From NCBI RefSeq assembly GCF_002024805.1, contig NZ_CP014337.1:1240001-1304000 (forward strand): a DNA stretch of 64,000 nt, in the 5' to 3' direction. This DNA is from Elizabethkingia bruuniana (GTDB lineage Bacteria; Bacteroidota; Bacteroidia; Flavobacteriales; Weeksellaceae). Made by a program: the position numbers and the translations under genes. Shown here piece by piece: positions 53,110 through 60,868 of this stretch (its first letter is position 1; the number at the start of each line of letters is the position of its first letter). The notes beneath the pieces are model-generated. The model did no database searches. It saw only the letters and a list, made by a program, of their open reading frames with translations, and was not told the DNA's origin.

Positions 53110-53763
53110 TTACTGCTTTTTAACCAGTATTTTTTCCAAAACAACCTGACTGAAGCTTTCTTCCTGATCGTCGTACTTTACACGCTTGCTGCCATCGAAA
53201 GGTTCATTTTCCAGAATAGTAATATAAGTACCCAAAGGCAATTTCTTGTTATTCAGGAATCGTAAAAAATCATCTGAAGAAGCTGTTAGTCCTACAAATT
53301 CTACAGATTCACCAATCTTACATTCACTAAGTTTGAAATAGTTGTTTTTAATAATGTTTCCTTCCTTGTCGGGAATAGGAGAGCCATGAGGATCTGTTTT
53401 TGGAAAGTTCAGAATTTCATCGATTTTATCAAAGAAAACAGGTGACTGGATATGTTCTATTTCCTCAGCAATGTCGTGCACTTCTTCCCATCCGAATCCC
53501 ATTTTTTCTACCAGAAACATTTCTGTAAGACGATGTTTCCTTACAATTAAAGCTGCTTTTCGCCTTCCTTTTTCAGTGAGAATAAGTGGTTTATAGCTTT
53601 CATAGATGACCCAGCCTTCTGTTGAAAATTTCTTCATCATACTATTTACACTGGGCATACGTATCCCCAGATTATCGCTAAGGTCTTTTACTGATATTTC
53701 ATTTTCGCTGTTGGCTAAATGAAATAAGGCTTTCAGGTAATTTTCTTTAGTCAGAGAATTCAT
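53110..53763 (-). CDS. DtxR/MntR-family metal-dependent repressor
   Basis: 217 residues: N-terminal winged helix (LTKENYLKALFHLANSENEISVKDLSDNLGIRMPSVNSMMKKFSTEGW), metal-binding/dimerisation domain with HRLTEMFLVEKMGFGWEEVHDIAEEIEHIQS, and a C-terminal FeoA/SH3-like domain from about residue 145. It senses Mn or Fe and represses uptake genes. It is divergent from the GH18-deacetylase-GT2 gene with a 170-bp intergenic region, with no metal transporter nearby. Its promoter overlaps the start codon. Confidence 0.92.
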   Translation of the reverse strand: MNSLTKENYLKALFHLANSENEISVKDLSDNLGIRMPSVNSMMKKFSTEGWVIYESYKPLILTEKGRRKAALIVRKHRLTEMFLVEKMGFGWEEVHDIAEEIEHIQSPVFFDKIDEILNFPKTDPHGSPIPDKEGNIIKNNYFKLSECKIGESVEFVGLTASSDDFLRFLNNKKLPLGTYITILENEPFDGSKRVKYDDQEESFSQVVLEKILVKKQ

Positions 53764-53767
53764 ACCC

Positions 53768-53798
53768 CAAATTTAAACCAAAAAAATAATTAGACCAA
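53768..53798 (-). promoter_or_regulatory. Promoter of the DtxR-type gene, apparently leaderless
   Basis: On the minus strand TTG (53798-53796), 20-nt gap, TAAATTTG (53775-53768): a full consensus match ending 4 bp before the ATG at 53763. Transcription should begin at or next to the start codon. Confidence 0.7.
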
Positions 53799-53905
53799 TT
53801 CTGCCGGCTACAGACTTTACTTTAATCTATTTTTAAGCAGTGTTAATTATGTAACAATTTTCCGTGTATTATAAGAAATGGTATAATATTTATTTATTCG
53901 TGAAG

Positions 53906-53913
53906 TATCTTTG
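53906..53913 (+). promoter_or_regulatory. -7 box of the GH18-deacetylase-GT2 gene
   Basis: TATCTTTG, 20 bp before ATG 53934. No TTG at a usual distance. Confidence 0.5.
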
Positions 53914-53933
53914 TAACACTACTTATTAATTAA

Positions 53934-56900
53934 ATGCAAATTTTTCAGACCAACAGTCCTACACGATGGAAACGGTTCAAATGGGCTTCCCGTATTCTCG
54001 TGTTTATCTTAATCCTTTCAGGGATTATATTGTTTATCGCTTTCAGAAAAGCCTTTATACCCAGCATTCCGAATCTGAATACGTCTGGTAAAATCTCTCA
54101 GGATGTACTTTTAAGTAAAACAACTGCGAATGAAAGTAAAAGTATTCGTAAATATCAGGGATTCAGAGAATATATCAAAAAGCATCAGAAAAAGGGACTA
54201 AAAGTTCACAACTCTAAATTAAAGGCTGCAACCATAGACTATAATATGGCTGCACCTATTCGTGCGGCTTATTATGTTGCTTGGGATGCACAGTCTTATT
54301 TTTCCCTCAGAAGAAGTATCAACAAGCTAAACATGATTATTCCGGAATGGTTTTTTATTCATCCTGACGGAAAATTACAGTTGGATATAGACAAACGAGG
54401 CTTCAACCTTATAAAGGCATCTAAAGTTAAGGTTTTACCGATGCTTTCAAATAATTACAAAGGTAATTTCGATCCGAGAGGAATTCATATTCTTCTGACC
54501 GATCAGAAGAAGCAGGACCAATTCATTAAAGATCTTTTGCATTATGTAAAAGCCAATGATTTTAGCGGTATTAATATAGACCTGGAGAATTTATCAGAGC
54601 CTACGAATGAGCCGCTGATTAATTTTCAGAAAAATTTATATAATGCATTTCATAAAGAAGGCTTGCTGGTAACTCAGGATGTAATGCCGTTCAATGAAGA
54701 TTATAATTATGATCAGCTTAACCGCTACAACGATTATATTTTTCTGATGGCTTATGATGAGTTTAGTAATGATACCAAACCTGGCCCGGTTTCCAGTCAG
54801 AAATGGATAGAAGCTGCGGTAGATCAGGTGGCTAAAAATATTCCTTCAGAAAAAATTGTATTAGGACTAGCCGGCTACGGTTACGACTGGAAGGCTGGAG
54901 CTAAAACTGCAACAGATGTTACTTATCAGGAAGCTTTGTCTACAGCACGGGAAACAAACTCGAAAGTTGTATTCGATAAGGATACTTATAACCTGCGTTA
55001 TGATTATAAAGATCAGCAGGGGAGTTTACATCATGTAGAATTCACCGATGCTGTAACCAATTTCAATACACTAAGGTTTGCTGCGGAGTATGGGCTTGGA
55101 GGAACAGCGTTATGGAGATTGGGAAGTGAAGATAACAGATTGTGGAGTTTTTATAAAAGAGATATCAGCAAAAAAGGAATGCAGGATTTCGATTTTAACA
55201 AACTTCAGCATGTTGCCAGCAGCTCGGATGTAGATTATATGGGAGAAGGTGAAATCTTGGATGTGGCTTCCCGCCCGGATACAGGACTTATAAGACCAGT
55301 TGTAGATAAAGAACATATGCTGATCACGGATGAGCAATATGTAAAGTTACCATCTATGTTTGTGGTGAAAAAATGGGGTAAACCGAAAGATAATGAAAAG
55401 GTAATGGTTCTTACTTTTGATGATGGACCGGATCCCGAATATACACCGAAGATTTTGGATATTTTGTCTAAATATAAAGTTCCGGCAACGTTCTTTATAT
55501 TAGGTATTCAGGCGGAGCAGAATATACCTTTGGTAAAGCGTATTTACCGTGAAGGACATGAAATAGGCAACCATACTTTCACACACCCGAATATGGCGGA
55601 GGTAAGCCCCCAGCGGAGTAAAATGGAAATGGATGCCACCCGTTTGCTGATAGAAAGTATTACCGGGCATAGTACAATTTTGTTCCGGGCGCCTTTCAAT
55701 GCAGATAGTGAACCCGAAACATTGCAGGAAATAATTCCTGTGGCAGACAGTAGAGAGCGTAACTATCTTACTGTAGGGGAAAGTATAGACCCGGAAGACT
55801 GGCAGGCAGGAGAAATAAAAGGTTTTAATGCGGATACTATTGTCAACAGAGTCATCAGAAGCCAGGGAAACGGTAATATTATTTTGTTACATGATGCCGG
55901 TGGCCCAAGAGAAGCTACAATACAGGCTTTACCAAGAATAATAGAGTATTTCCAGAAAAAAGGCTATAAATTTACTACAGTAGCCAACCTTCTTGGGATG
56001 AAGAAAGATCAGGTAATGCCGCCAGTGCCAAAAACTAAGGGCTATTATATCTTCCAGGTTACAAGTGCTATTGCTATAGGCGGATATTATCTGGGATATC
56101 TGTTCTTTGCCATGTTTATTGTTTTCATGGTGCTGGGAGCACTTCGTTTTATATGGCTGATGGTATATTCTTACAGGTCATATCAAAAGGAAAAGCATCA
56201 GATTAAAGTTGTATTAACCGAGTTTCCACAGGTCGATATTATTGTACCGGCATATAATGAAGAAGTCAATATTGTAAAATCGCTTAAAAATTTATTGAAA
56301 TGTGATTATCCTAATTTCCATATCATTTTTATTGATGACGGAAGTAAAGATGAAACCTTTAGTAAAGCATTTGAAGCCTTTAATGGGCATACCAATATAA
56401 CTTTATTGAGTAAAGCAAACGGAGGTAAAGCTTCTGCACTTAACTATGGTATCGACCGTTCGACGTCGGACTATGTAGTATGTATAGATGCAGATACCCA
56501 GCTGATGCCTAATGCGGTGCGTCTGATGATGGAAAACATGTACCGTAATGCTGATAAAAATGTGGGTGCTGTTGCTGGTAATGTAAAGGTTGGAAATGAG
56601 ATCAATCTAATTACTCAATGGCAATCTACGGAATATATAGGCAGCCAGAATTTTGACAGAAGAGCATTCGAAGCATTCAATGCAATTACTGTAGTTCCGG
56701 GCGCAATAGGATTGTTTAAAAAACAAGCAATTGAAGAAGTTGGTGGATTCAGTATTGATACACTGGCTGAAGACTGTGATCTTACCATAAAGATTTTACG
56801 TAAAGGATATTTTGTAAGCAACGAAACGGAAGCAATTGCCTATACCGAAGCTCCTGAAAAGCTGAAACAGTTTATGAAACAACGTTTCCGTTGGACATTT

Positions 56901-57314
56901 GGGGTATTACAAACTTTCTGGAAGAATAAAGATGCTTTCTTTAATCCGAAGTTTAAAGGCTTAGGAATGATAGCGTTACCGGATATGTTGGTCTTCAAAT
57001 ATATTATACCTTTCTTTTCTCCTTTGGCAGATCTGTTGATGGTGATAGGATTGTTCACAGGAAGTGCAGAAAAAATAGGGATTTATTACTTATTATTCCT
57101 TATTATTGATGCCCTGGCTTTAGGCTTTGCCCTTGTTATGGAGAAAGCAAGCTTTATGAAGATTATATGGCTGATTCCACAGCGTATTATTTATCGTTGG
57201 TTAATGCTAATTGTATTATTCAAATCGCTGAGAAAAGCACTGAAAGGAGAGCTACAAAGCTGGGGAGTATTGAAGAGAACAGGTAACGTAAAAGATATTA
57301 CTGAAACAGTATAG
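53934..57314 (+). CDS. Trifunctional GH18 / polysaccharide deacetylase / GT2 glycosyltransferase
   Basis: 1126 residues. One N-terminal membrane anchor (about 20-42); a GH18 YaaH-type domain (about 100-420) with SGINIDLEN, catalytic Glu218 and Asp216 kept but Ser211 where the family usually has Asp; a NodB deacetylase (about 485-690) with TFDDGP (Asp496/497) and HTFTH (His547/551); a membrane segment (about 704-742); a processive GT2 domain (about 765-1000) with IDADTQ (Asp852/854), EDCD (Glu946-Asp947) and QRFRW (983-987); and C-terminal membrane helices. The set implies synthesis, deacetylation and cleavage of a GlcNAc-type polymer by one chain, comparable to PgaB plus PgaC. Product unknown. 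Followed immediately by a threonine aldolase gene. Confidence 0.92.
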   Translation: MQIFQTNSPTRWKRFKWASRILVFILILSGIILFIAFRKAFIPSIPNLNTSGKISQDVLLSKTTANESKSIRKYQGFREYIKKHQKKGLKVHNSKLKAATIDYNMAAPIRAAYYVAWDAQSYFSLRRSINKLNMIIPEWFFIHPDGKLQLDIDKRGFNLIKASKVKVLPMLSNNYKGNFDPRGIHILLTDQKKQDQFIKDLLHYVKANDFSGINIDLENLSEPTNEPLINFQKNLYNAFHKEGLLVTQDVMPFNEDYNYDQLNRYNDYIFLMAYDEFSNDTKPGPVSSQKWIEAAVDQVAKNIPSEKIVLGLAGYGYDWKAGAKTATDVTYQEALSTARETNSKVVFDKDTYNLRYDYKDQQGSLHHVEFTDAVTNFNTLRFAAEYGLGGTALWRLGSEDNRLWSFYKRDISKKGMQDFDFNKLQHVASSSDVDYMGEGEILDVASRPDTGLIRPVVDKEHMLITDEQYVKLPSMFVVKKWGKPKDNEKVMVLTFDDGPDPEYTPKILDILSKYKVPATFFILGIQAEQNIPLVKRIYREGHEIGNHTFTHPNMAEVSPQRSKMEMDATRLLIESITGHSTILFRAPFNADSEPETLQEIIPVADSRERNYLTVGESIDPEDWQAGEIKGFNADTIVNRVIRSQGNGNIILLHDAGGPREATIQALPRIIEYFQKKGYKFTTVANLLGMKKDQVMPPVPKTKGYYIFQVTSAIAIGGYYLGYLFFAMFIVFMVLGALRFIWLMVYSYRSYQKEKHQIKVVLTEFPQVDIIVPAYNEEVNIVKSLKNLLKCDYPNFHIIFIDDGSKDETFSKAFEAFNGHTNITLLSKANGGKASALNYGIDRSTSDYVVCIDADTQLMPNAVRLMMENMYRNADKNVGAVAGNVKVGNEINLITQWQSTEYIGSQNFDRRAFEAFNAITVVPGAIGLFKKQAIEEVGGFSIDTLAEDCDLTIKILRKGYFVSNETEAIAYTEAPEKLKQFMKQRFRWTFGVLQTFWKNKDAFFNPKFKGLGMIALPDMLVFKYIIPFFSPLADLLMVIGLFTGSAEKIGIYYLLFLIIDALALGFALVMEKASFMKIIWLIPQRIIYRWLMLIVLFKSLRKALKGELQSWGVLKRTGNVKDITETV

Positions 57315-58355
57315 ATGATAATGAACAGATTTAGTTTTAAAAATGATTATGCAGAAGGATGTCATGCAAATATTCTGAAAGCATTGGTTGAGACCAACAG
57401 AGAACAACAAATTGGTTATGGTGGTGATCAGTATTCTGCCATGGCAAGAGATATGATTAACGAAAGGTTTAATAGTCCGGAAGCAGATATTTATTTTGTT
57501 TCCGGAGGTACACAGGCAAACCTTCTTACGATTTCTTCAATACTAAGGCCGCACCAGTCTGTTATTTCTGCAGAGTCCGGACATATATTTACTAACGAAG
57601 CAGGAGCTATAGAGGCTACGGGACATAAGGTTCATGCAGCACGATCTGAAGATGGGAAACTTTCTCCGGAAGCTTGTAGAGAAGTTCTGGATACGGTAAC
57701 CAATCAGCCACATGTTGTAAAGCCTAAGATGTTGTATATTTCGAATACGACAGAATTAGGAACACATTATACTCTTGAAGAGCTGGAAGCTTTGTCTGGA
57801 TTTTGTAAAGAGAATAATCTATACTTATTTGTAGACGGAGCTCGTCTTGGCCATGCACTGACTGTAGAAGGTACTGATGTAACTCCGGAAGATATAGCAC
57901 GTTTGGCAGATGTGTTTTATCTGGGCGGAACCAAAAACGGAGCGTTAATAGGAGAGGCTATTGTTATTGTAAATCCGGAATTGAAGGAAGATTTCGGATT
58001 TCATGTAAAGCAGAAAGGAGCTTTACTAGCTAAAGGAAGACTAATTGGTATTCAGTTTATGGAACTGATGAAAGATAACCTTTATTTTGACCTTGCAAGA
58101 TCCGCTAATCAGAAAGCAATGAAAATAAAAGCTGCATTTGAAGCTTATCATTGTAGTTTCCTTACGGATTCATACAGCAATCAGTTATTTCCGATTATTC
58201 CAAATTCATGGATTGAAAAGCTTGCTGAAGAGTTTGATTTTTATGTCTGGAAGAAAATAGACGAAGAAAGATCAGCAATAAGGCTTATAACTTCATGGGC
58301 AACACCGGAAGCAGAAGTGGATAGTTTTATAGCATCATTAAAGCGTTTAGCATAA
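57315..58355 (+). CDS. Low-specificity L-threonine aldolase family enzyme
   Basis: 346 residues. PLP fold type I with the beta-eliminating lyase signature: FVDGARLGHAL, the Schiff-base lysine in YLGGTKNGALIGEA, and an early YGGDQYSAMARDMINERF. It splits threonine/allo-threonine into glycine and acetaldehyde. ATG follows the upstream stop codon directly; a second ATG six bases later (57321) may be the true start. Co-transcription with the fusion gene is likely, but no functional link is evident. Confidence 0.92.
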   Translation: MIMNRFSFKNDYAEGCHANILKALVETNREQQIGYGGDQYSAMARDMINERFNSPEADIYFVSGGTQANLLTISSILRPHQSVISAESGHIFTNEAGAIEATGHKVHAARSEDGKLSPEACREVLDTVTNQPHVVKPKMLYISNTTELGTHYTLEELEALSGFCKENNLYLFVDGARLGHALTVEGTDVTPEDIARLADVFYLGGTKNGALIGEAIVIVNPELKEDFGFHVKQKGALLAKGRLIGIQFMELMKDNLYFDLARSANQKAMKIKAAFEAYHCSFLTDSYSNQLFPIIPNSWIEKLAEEFDFYVWKKIDEERSAIRLITSWATPEAEVDSFIASLKRLA

Positions 58356-58385
58356 AAAAATGGCCTCAAGATCTTGAGGCCATTT
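58354..58385 (-). terminator. Terminator between convergent genes
   Basis: 28-bp perfect palindrome AAATGGCCTCAAG and mirror; the longer T-run is on the minus strand, serving the LEA-like gene, but it can also end the aldolase transcript. Confidence 0.88.
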
Positions 58386-58426
58386 CTCCGTAAAATTATA
58401 ATTAAAAATGATTGGCAGTTTAGGGC

Positions 58427-58765
58427 CTATTTTCCTTTTATATTGTCTTGGATGTCATTGGCTGCATCCTTTGTTTTGTCCCAGGCATCATCTGCAAAGT
58501 TTTTAGTGCTTTCCCAAGCATTTTCTGCTGCATCTTTGGTGTCTTCCCAAGCGTCTGATACCTGTTGCTTCAGATGGGCAAAGAAACCTTCCTTCGTTGG
58601 TTCTTCATTTTCATTCTTTTTCTGGTCGATGTAGCTTTTTACCTTATCCGATAAATTGCCAATAGCATCCTGTGTTTGTTTTGTGAAATCTTTCAGATTG
58701 TTTTCGGTATCATTTACAAACTGTTTTGCTTTGTCCAGATTCTCATTTTGTTCATTAGTACTCAT
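58427..58765 (-). CDS. LEA/apolipoprotein-like 11-mer repeat protein
   Basis: 112 hydrophilic, strongly helical residues without signal peptide. The C-terminal part shows 11-residue repeats: DAWEDTKDAAE, NAWESTKNFAD, DAWDKTKDAAN and a partial fourth. This is the pattern of LEA group 3 and related stress-protective proteins, and Trp/Ala faces suggest amphipathic helix formation on membranes. Function inferred only: protection during dehydration or membrane stress. Monocistronic, between a perfect palindrome terminator and the divergent tag gene. Confidence 0.8.
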   Translation of the reverse strand: MSTNEQNENLDKAKQFVNDTENNLKDFTKQTQDAIGNLSDKVKSYIDQKKNENEEPTKEGFFAHLKQQVSDAWEDTKDAAENAWESTKNFADDAWDKTKDAANDIQDNIKGK

Positions 58766-58865
58766 TGTTCGTGAATTTTGGGGTTAATGTTTACTATACT
58801 TTCAATAAGCATTCCGAAAGGATGTTAGCGAACGTTAAAACTTTCCTAATGATATACTAAATGTT

Positions 58866-58873
58866 TATTTTTG
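58866..58873 (+). promoter_or_regulatory. -7 box of the tag gene
   Basis: TATTTTTG, 16 bp before the start codon at 58890; no TTG -33 box at the usual gap. Confidence 0.45.
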
Positions 58874-58889
58874 GGTAAATAAATTTAAT

Positions 58890-59450
58890 ATGGAAAAAAT
58901 AAGATGTGCATGGTGCGGAACTGATGAGTTGTACCAGAAATATCATGATGAAGAATGGGGGAGACTGGCAACGGATGATGCTACTATGTTCGAGTTTATG
59001 ATACTTGAGAGTTTTCAGGCAGGATTGAGCTGGATTACCATTCTCCGTAAGAGAGAAAGCTTTAGAAAAGCATTTGACAATTTTGATTATAAGAAGATCG
59101 CTAAATATGATGAGAAAAAAATTGATGAATTACTTCAGGATACAGGAATTGTAAGAAACAGGCTCAAAGTATTAGCAGCTATAAGCAATGCAAAACTATT
59201 TATGGAACTTCAGAAAGAATTCGGAAGTTTCTATAACTATATCTCGACTTACACCAATGGTGAAAGAATTATAAACAATTGGAAACATCACACAGAAGCA
59301 CCTGCTACAACACCTTTATCGGATGCTATAAGTAAAGATTTGAAAAAAAGAGGATTCAAATTTTTGGGATCAACAGTAATTTATTCTCATCTGCAGGCAA
59401 CCGGAGTTGTAGATGATCATATAGAAAGTTGCTTTGTAAGGAATAATTAA
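58890..59450 (+). CDS. tag: DNA-3-methyladenine glycosylase I
   Basis: 186 residues, standard length. The zinc-snap is present: RCAWCGTDELYQKYHDEEWG (Cys and His) at the N-terminus and VIYSHLQATGVVDDHIESCF at the C-terminus. The central catalytic part includes FQAGLSWITILRKRESFRKAFDNFD. It removes 3-methyladenine from alkylated DNA. Confidence 0.96.
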   Translation: MEKIRCAWCGTDELYQKYHDEEWGRLATDDATMFEFMILESFQAGLSWITILRKRESFRKAFDNFDYKKIAKYDEKKIDELLQDTGIVRNRLKVLAAISNAKLFMELQKEFGSFYNYISTYTNGERIINNWKHHTEAPATTPLSDAISKDLKKRGFKFLGSTVIYSHLQATGVVDDHIESCFVRNN

Positions 59451-59474
59451 AAGAAACTATTATAATTGAACAAT

Positions 59475-59543
59475 AAGAGGCTGTCTCAAAAAATTAAAGG
59501 TATTTCAACATGATTCAATACGACATTTTTGGGACAACCTCTT
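59475..59543. mobile_element. MITE-like inverted-repeat element (69 bp)
   Basis: Ends AAGAGGCTGTCTCAAAAA and, inverted, AAGAGGTTGTCCCAAAAA match at 16 of 18 positions. GAGGNTGTCNCAAAA is an end sequence often seen on insertion sequences. Too short to encode anything. It sits between convergent tag and CBS genes and could also act as a terminator. Confidence 0.6.
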
Positions 59544-59560
59544 AGCCTATTACAGTTATA

Positions 59561-59989
59561 TTAGTATTGCTCTAATAAGTAATTTAATATATCAGTGGTG
59601 GTTACAATTCCTTTTATTTCGTCATGATCTACTACAGGAATTGAATGAAAGCTTTGCTGGGCTAAAATTTCAACCACTTCTTTAATTGTAGTCTCTGTGT
59701 TTACCGTCAAAGGAGCTTTGGTCATAATCTGCGGAATACTAAACATATCGTAAACAACTGTGGAAACAGAAGTGTCTTCTGCTTCATCCGAGTCATCCAC
59801 ATCTGCATAACTTATCTTTAATAAATCAGAATAACTGAGCATGCCTAATAATTTTAGGTTTTCAACAACGGGAATATGCCTGATATTATTCTTTTTGAAT
59901 AGTTTTTCAGCTTCATATAACGACTGTTTTGGATTAAGAGTAATGAGCTCTTTGGACATAATTTGGGATACGGGAACTCTTTGTTTCAT
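59561..59989 (-). CDS. CBS-domain-pair protein
   Basis: 142 residues forming two CBS motifs: VSQIMSKELITLNPKQSLYEAEKLFKKNNIRHIPVV and IMTKAPLTVNTETTIKEVVEILAQQSFHSIPVVDHDEIKGIVTTTDI. Such stand-alone pairs bind adenine nucleotides and act as energy sensors. The partner is unknown. Convergent with tag. Confidence 0.93.
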   Translation of the reverse strand: MKQRVPVSQIMSKELITLNPKQSLYEAEKLFKKNNIRHIPVVENLKLLGMLSYSDLLKISYADVDDSDEAEDTSVSTVVYDMFSIPQIMTKAPLTVNTETTIKEVVEILAQQSFHSIPVVDHDEIKGIVTTTDILNYLLEQY

Positions 59990-60224
59990 AATTATTTCTT
60001 TAATTTAATTTCGATAAATTGACAGATAATAAAGGGCCCTTTTATTAATCCTTCTTAAAGATAGCCTGAAAAACAGGCATTACAAAAAAACTACTTATGA
60101 TATATTTCAGAAATATATATCACTATGTTTCTTTAGTTATTTTCAGTTTGACTATGTAACTTAGTAGGAGCAATACGATAGTTCACGAATATATTTTTCG
60201 TATTGAGAGAATCCTCTGGTCCTG

Positions 60225-60425
60225 ATGTCAATAAGATATCAGGACCATTTTGTTGGGAACGAAATTCCGGAAGATTTATTCGAAGAAAAGAAACTTTATG
60301 TCAAACAGTTAGAAGCCTTTTAAAAAGCTGTTGACGAAAATATGAGAATACTGTATTGCACTTATGACAAGATAGGGAATGATGAGAGTGAAAAAGAGCT
60401 TAAAAAACTGATTGAATTTTGTTGA
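60225..60425 (+). pseudogene. Disrupted short ORF remnant
   Basis: Frame MSIRYQDHFVGNEIPEDLF... runs 32 codons, meets TAA at 60321-60323, then continues for 34 more codons in the same frame with coding-like charge pattern (MRILYCTYDKIGNDESEKEL) to TGA. No family recognised. It could be a decayed small gene, two tiny genes, or chance. Together with 59990-60224, where I see nothing but a short GCCTG/CAGGC stem at 60063-60078, this fills a gene-poor stretch. Confidence 0.35.
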
Positions 60426-60438
60426 AGTATTCATCTTA

Positions 60439-60609
60439 TTATTCTGTTTTTGAATCTTTTCTTTCATTAAAAAGTAAAAATACAGTTCCTAAAATTCCGA
60501 TTGCTGCTGTAGCAATTACAATACTATCGAATGTAAGATCATGTTTTATAAATCTTCCGATAGAAAATCCGAGGAATATGATTGGCAGTATTCTGATAAA
60601 AATTTTCAT
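60439..60609 (-). CDS. Very small membrane protein (56 residues)
   Basis: ATG at 60609, stop TAA at 60439-60441. Sequence starts MKIFIRILPIIFLGFSIG and has a second hydrophobic stretch (IVIATAAIGILGTVFLLF) and a charged tail (NERKDSKTE). Two short hydrophobic segments of similar length recur in the next small gene upstream. The frame is open and in-register with codon use of the neighbours. Unknown function; the size was below usual annotation cut-offs. Confidence 0.6.
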   Translation of the reverse strand: MKIFIRILPIIFLGFSIGRFIKHDLTFDSIVIATAAIGILGTVFLLFNERKDSKTE

Positions 60610-60636
60610 ATTAAGTATTTTGTGTGATTCTAAGAT

Positions 60637-60668
60637 AATAAAAAAATCCCCAAAACGGGGATTTTTTT
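60637..60668 (-). terminator. Terminator of the upstream small membrane-protein gene
   Basis: AAAAAATCCCC/GGGGATTTTTT stem around AAAAC; overlaps the stop codon of the 60667-60846 gene. Confidence 0.85.
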
Positions 60669-60846
60669 ATTTTACATTTTTTGCTCTATACAATTCATAT
60701 AAGCCTCGTGTTACAAAAATAATTCCAATAGCTACGGATAAACCTTCAAGAAAACTATATAAGGTATTATCACTTCCCTGAAAATAGAGCGTAAGGAAGA
60801 TAATTAGAAAAACTACTCCTGTAATGGTTCTTGTAAGAGGCTTCAT
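60667..60846 (-). CDS. Very small membrane protein (59 residues)
   Basis: ATG at 60846, stop at 60667-60669. Starts MKPLTRTITGVVFLIIFLTLYFQG, has a second segment FLEGLSVAIGIIFVTRGLYELY and a basic tail. Same two-helix layout as the 56-residue gene, from which it is separated by a terminator. Directly downstream of the nucleoside phosphorylase gene on the opposite direction of reading (it is upstream of it on the minus strand by 22 bp), so they may be co-transcribed. Function unknown. Confidence 0.65.
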   Translation of the reverse strand: MKPLTRTITGVVFLIIFLTLYFQGSDNTLYSFLEGLSVAIGIIFVTRGLYELYRAKNVK

Positions 60847-60868
60847 ATAATGTTGTATAAATAAAATA

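Noticed and set aside
60419-60781. 120-codon plus-strand ORF
   Set aside because: It is antisense to the two better-supported minus-strand mini genes and has no recognisable protein pattern.
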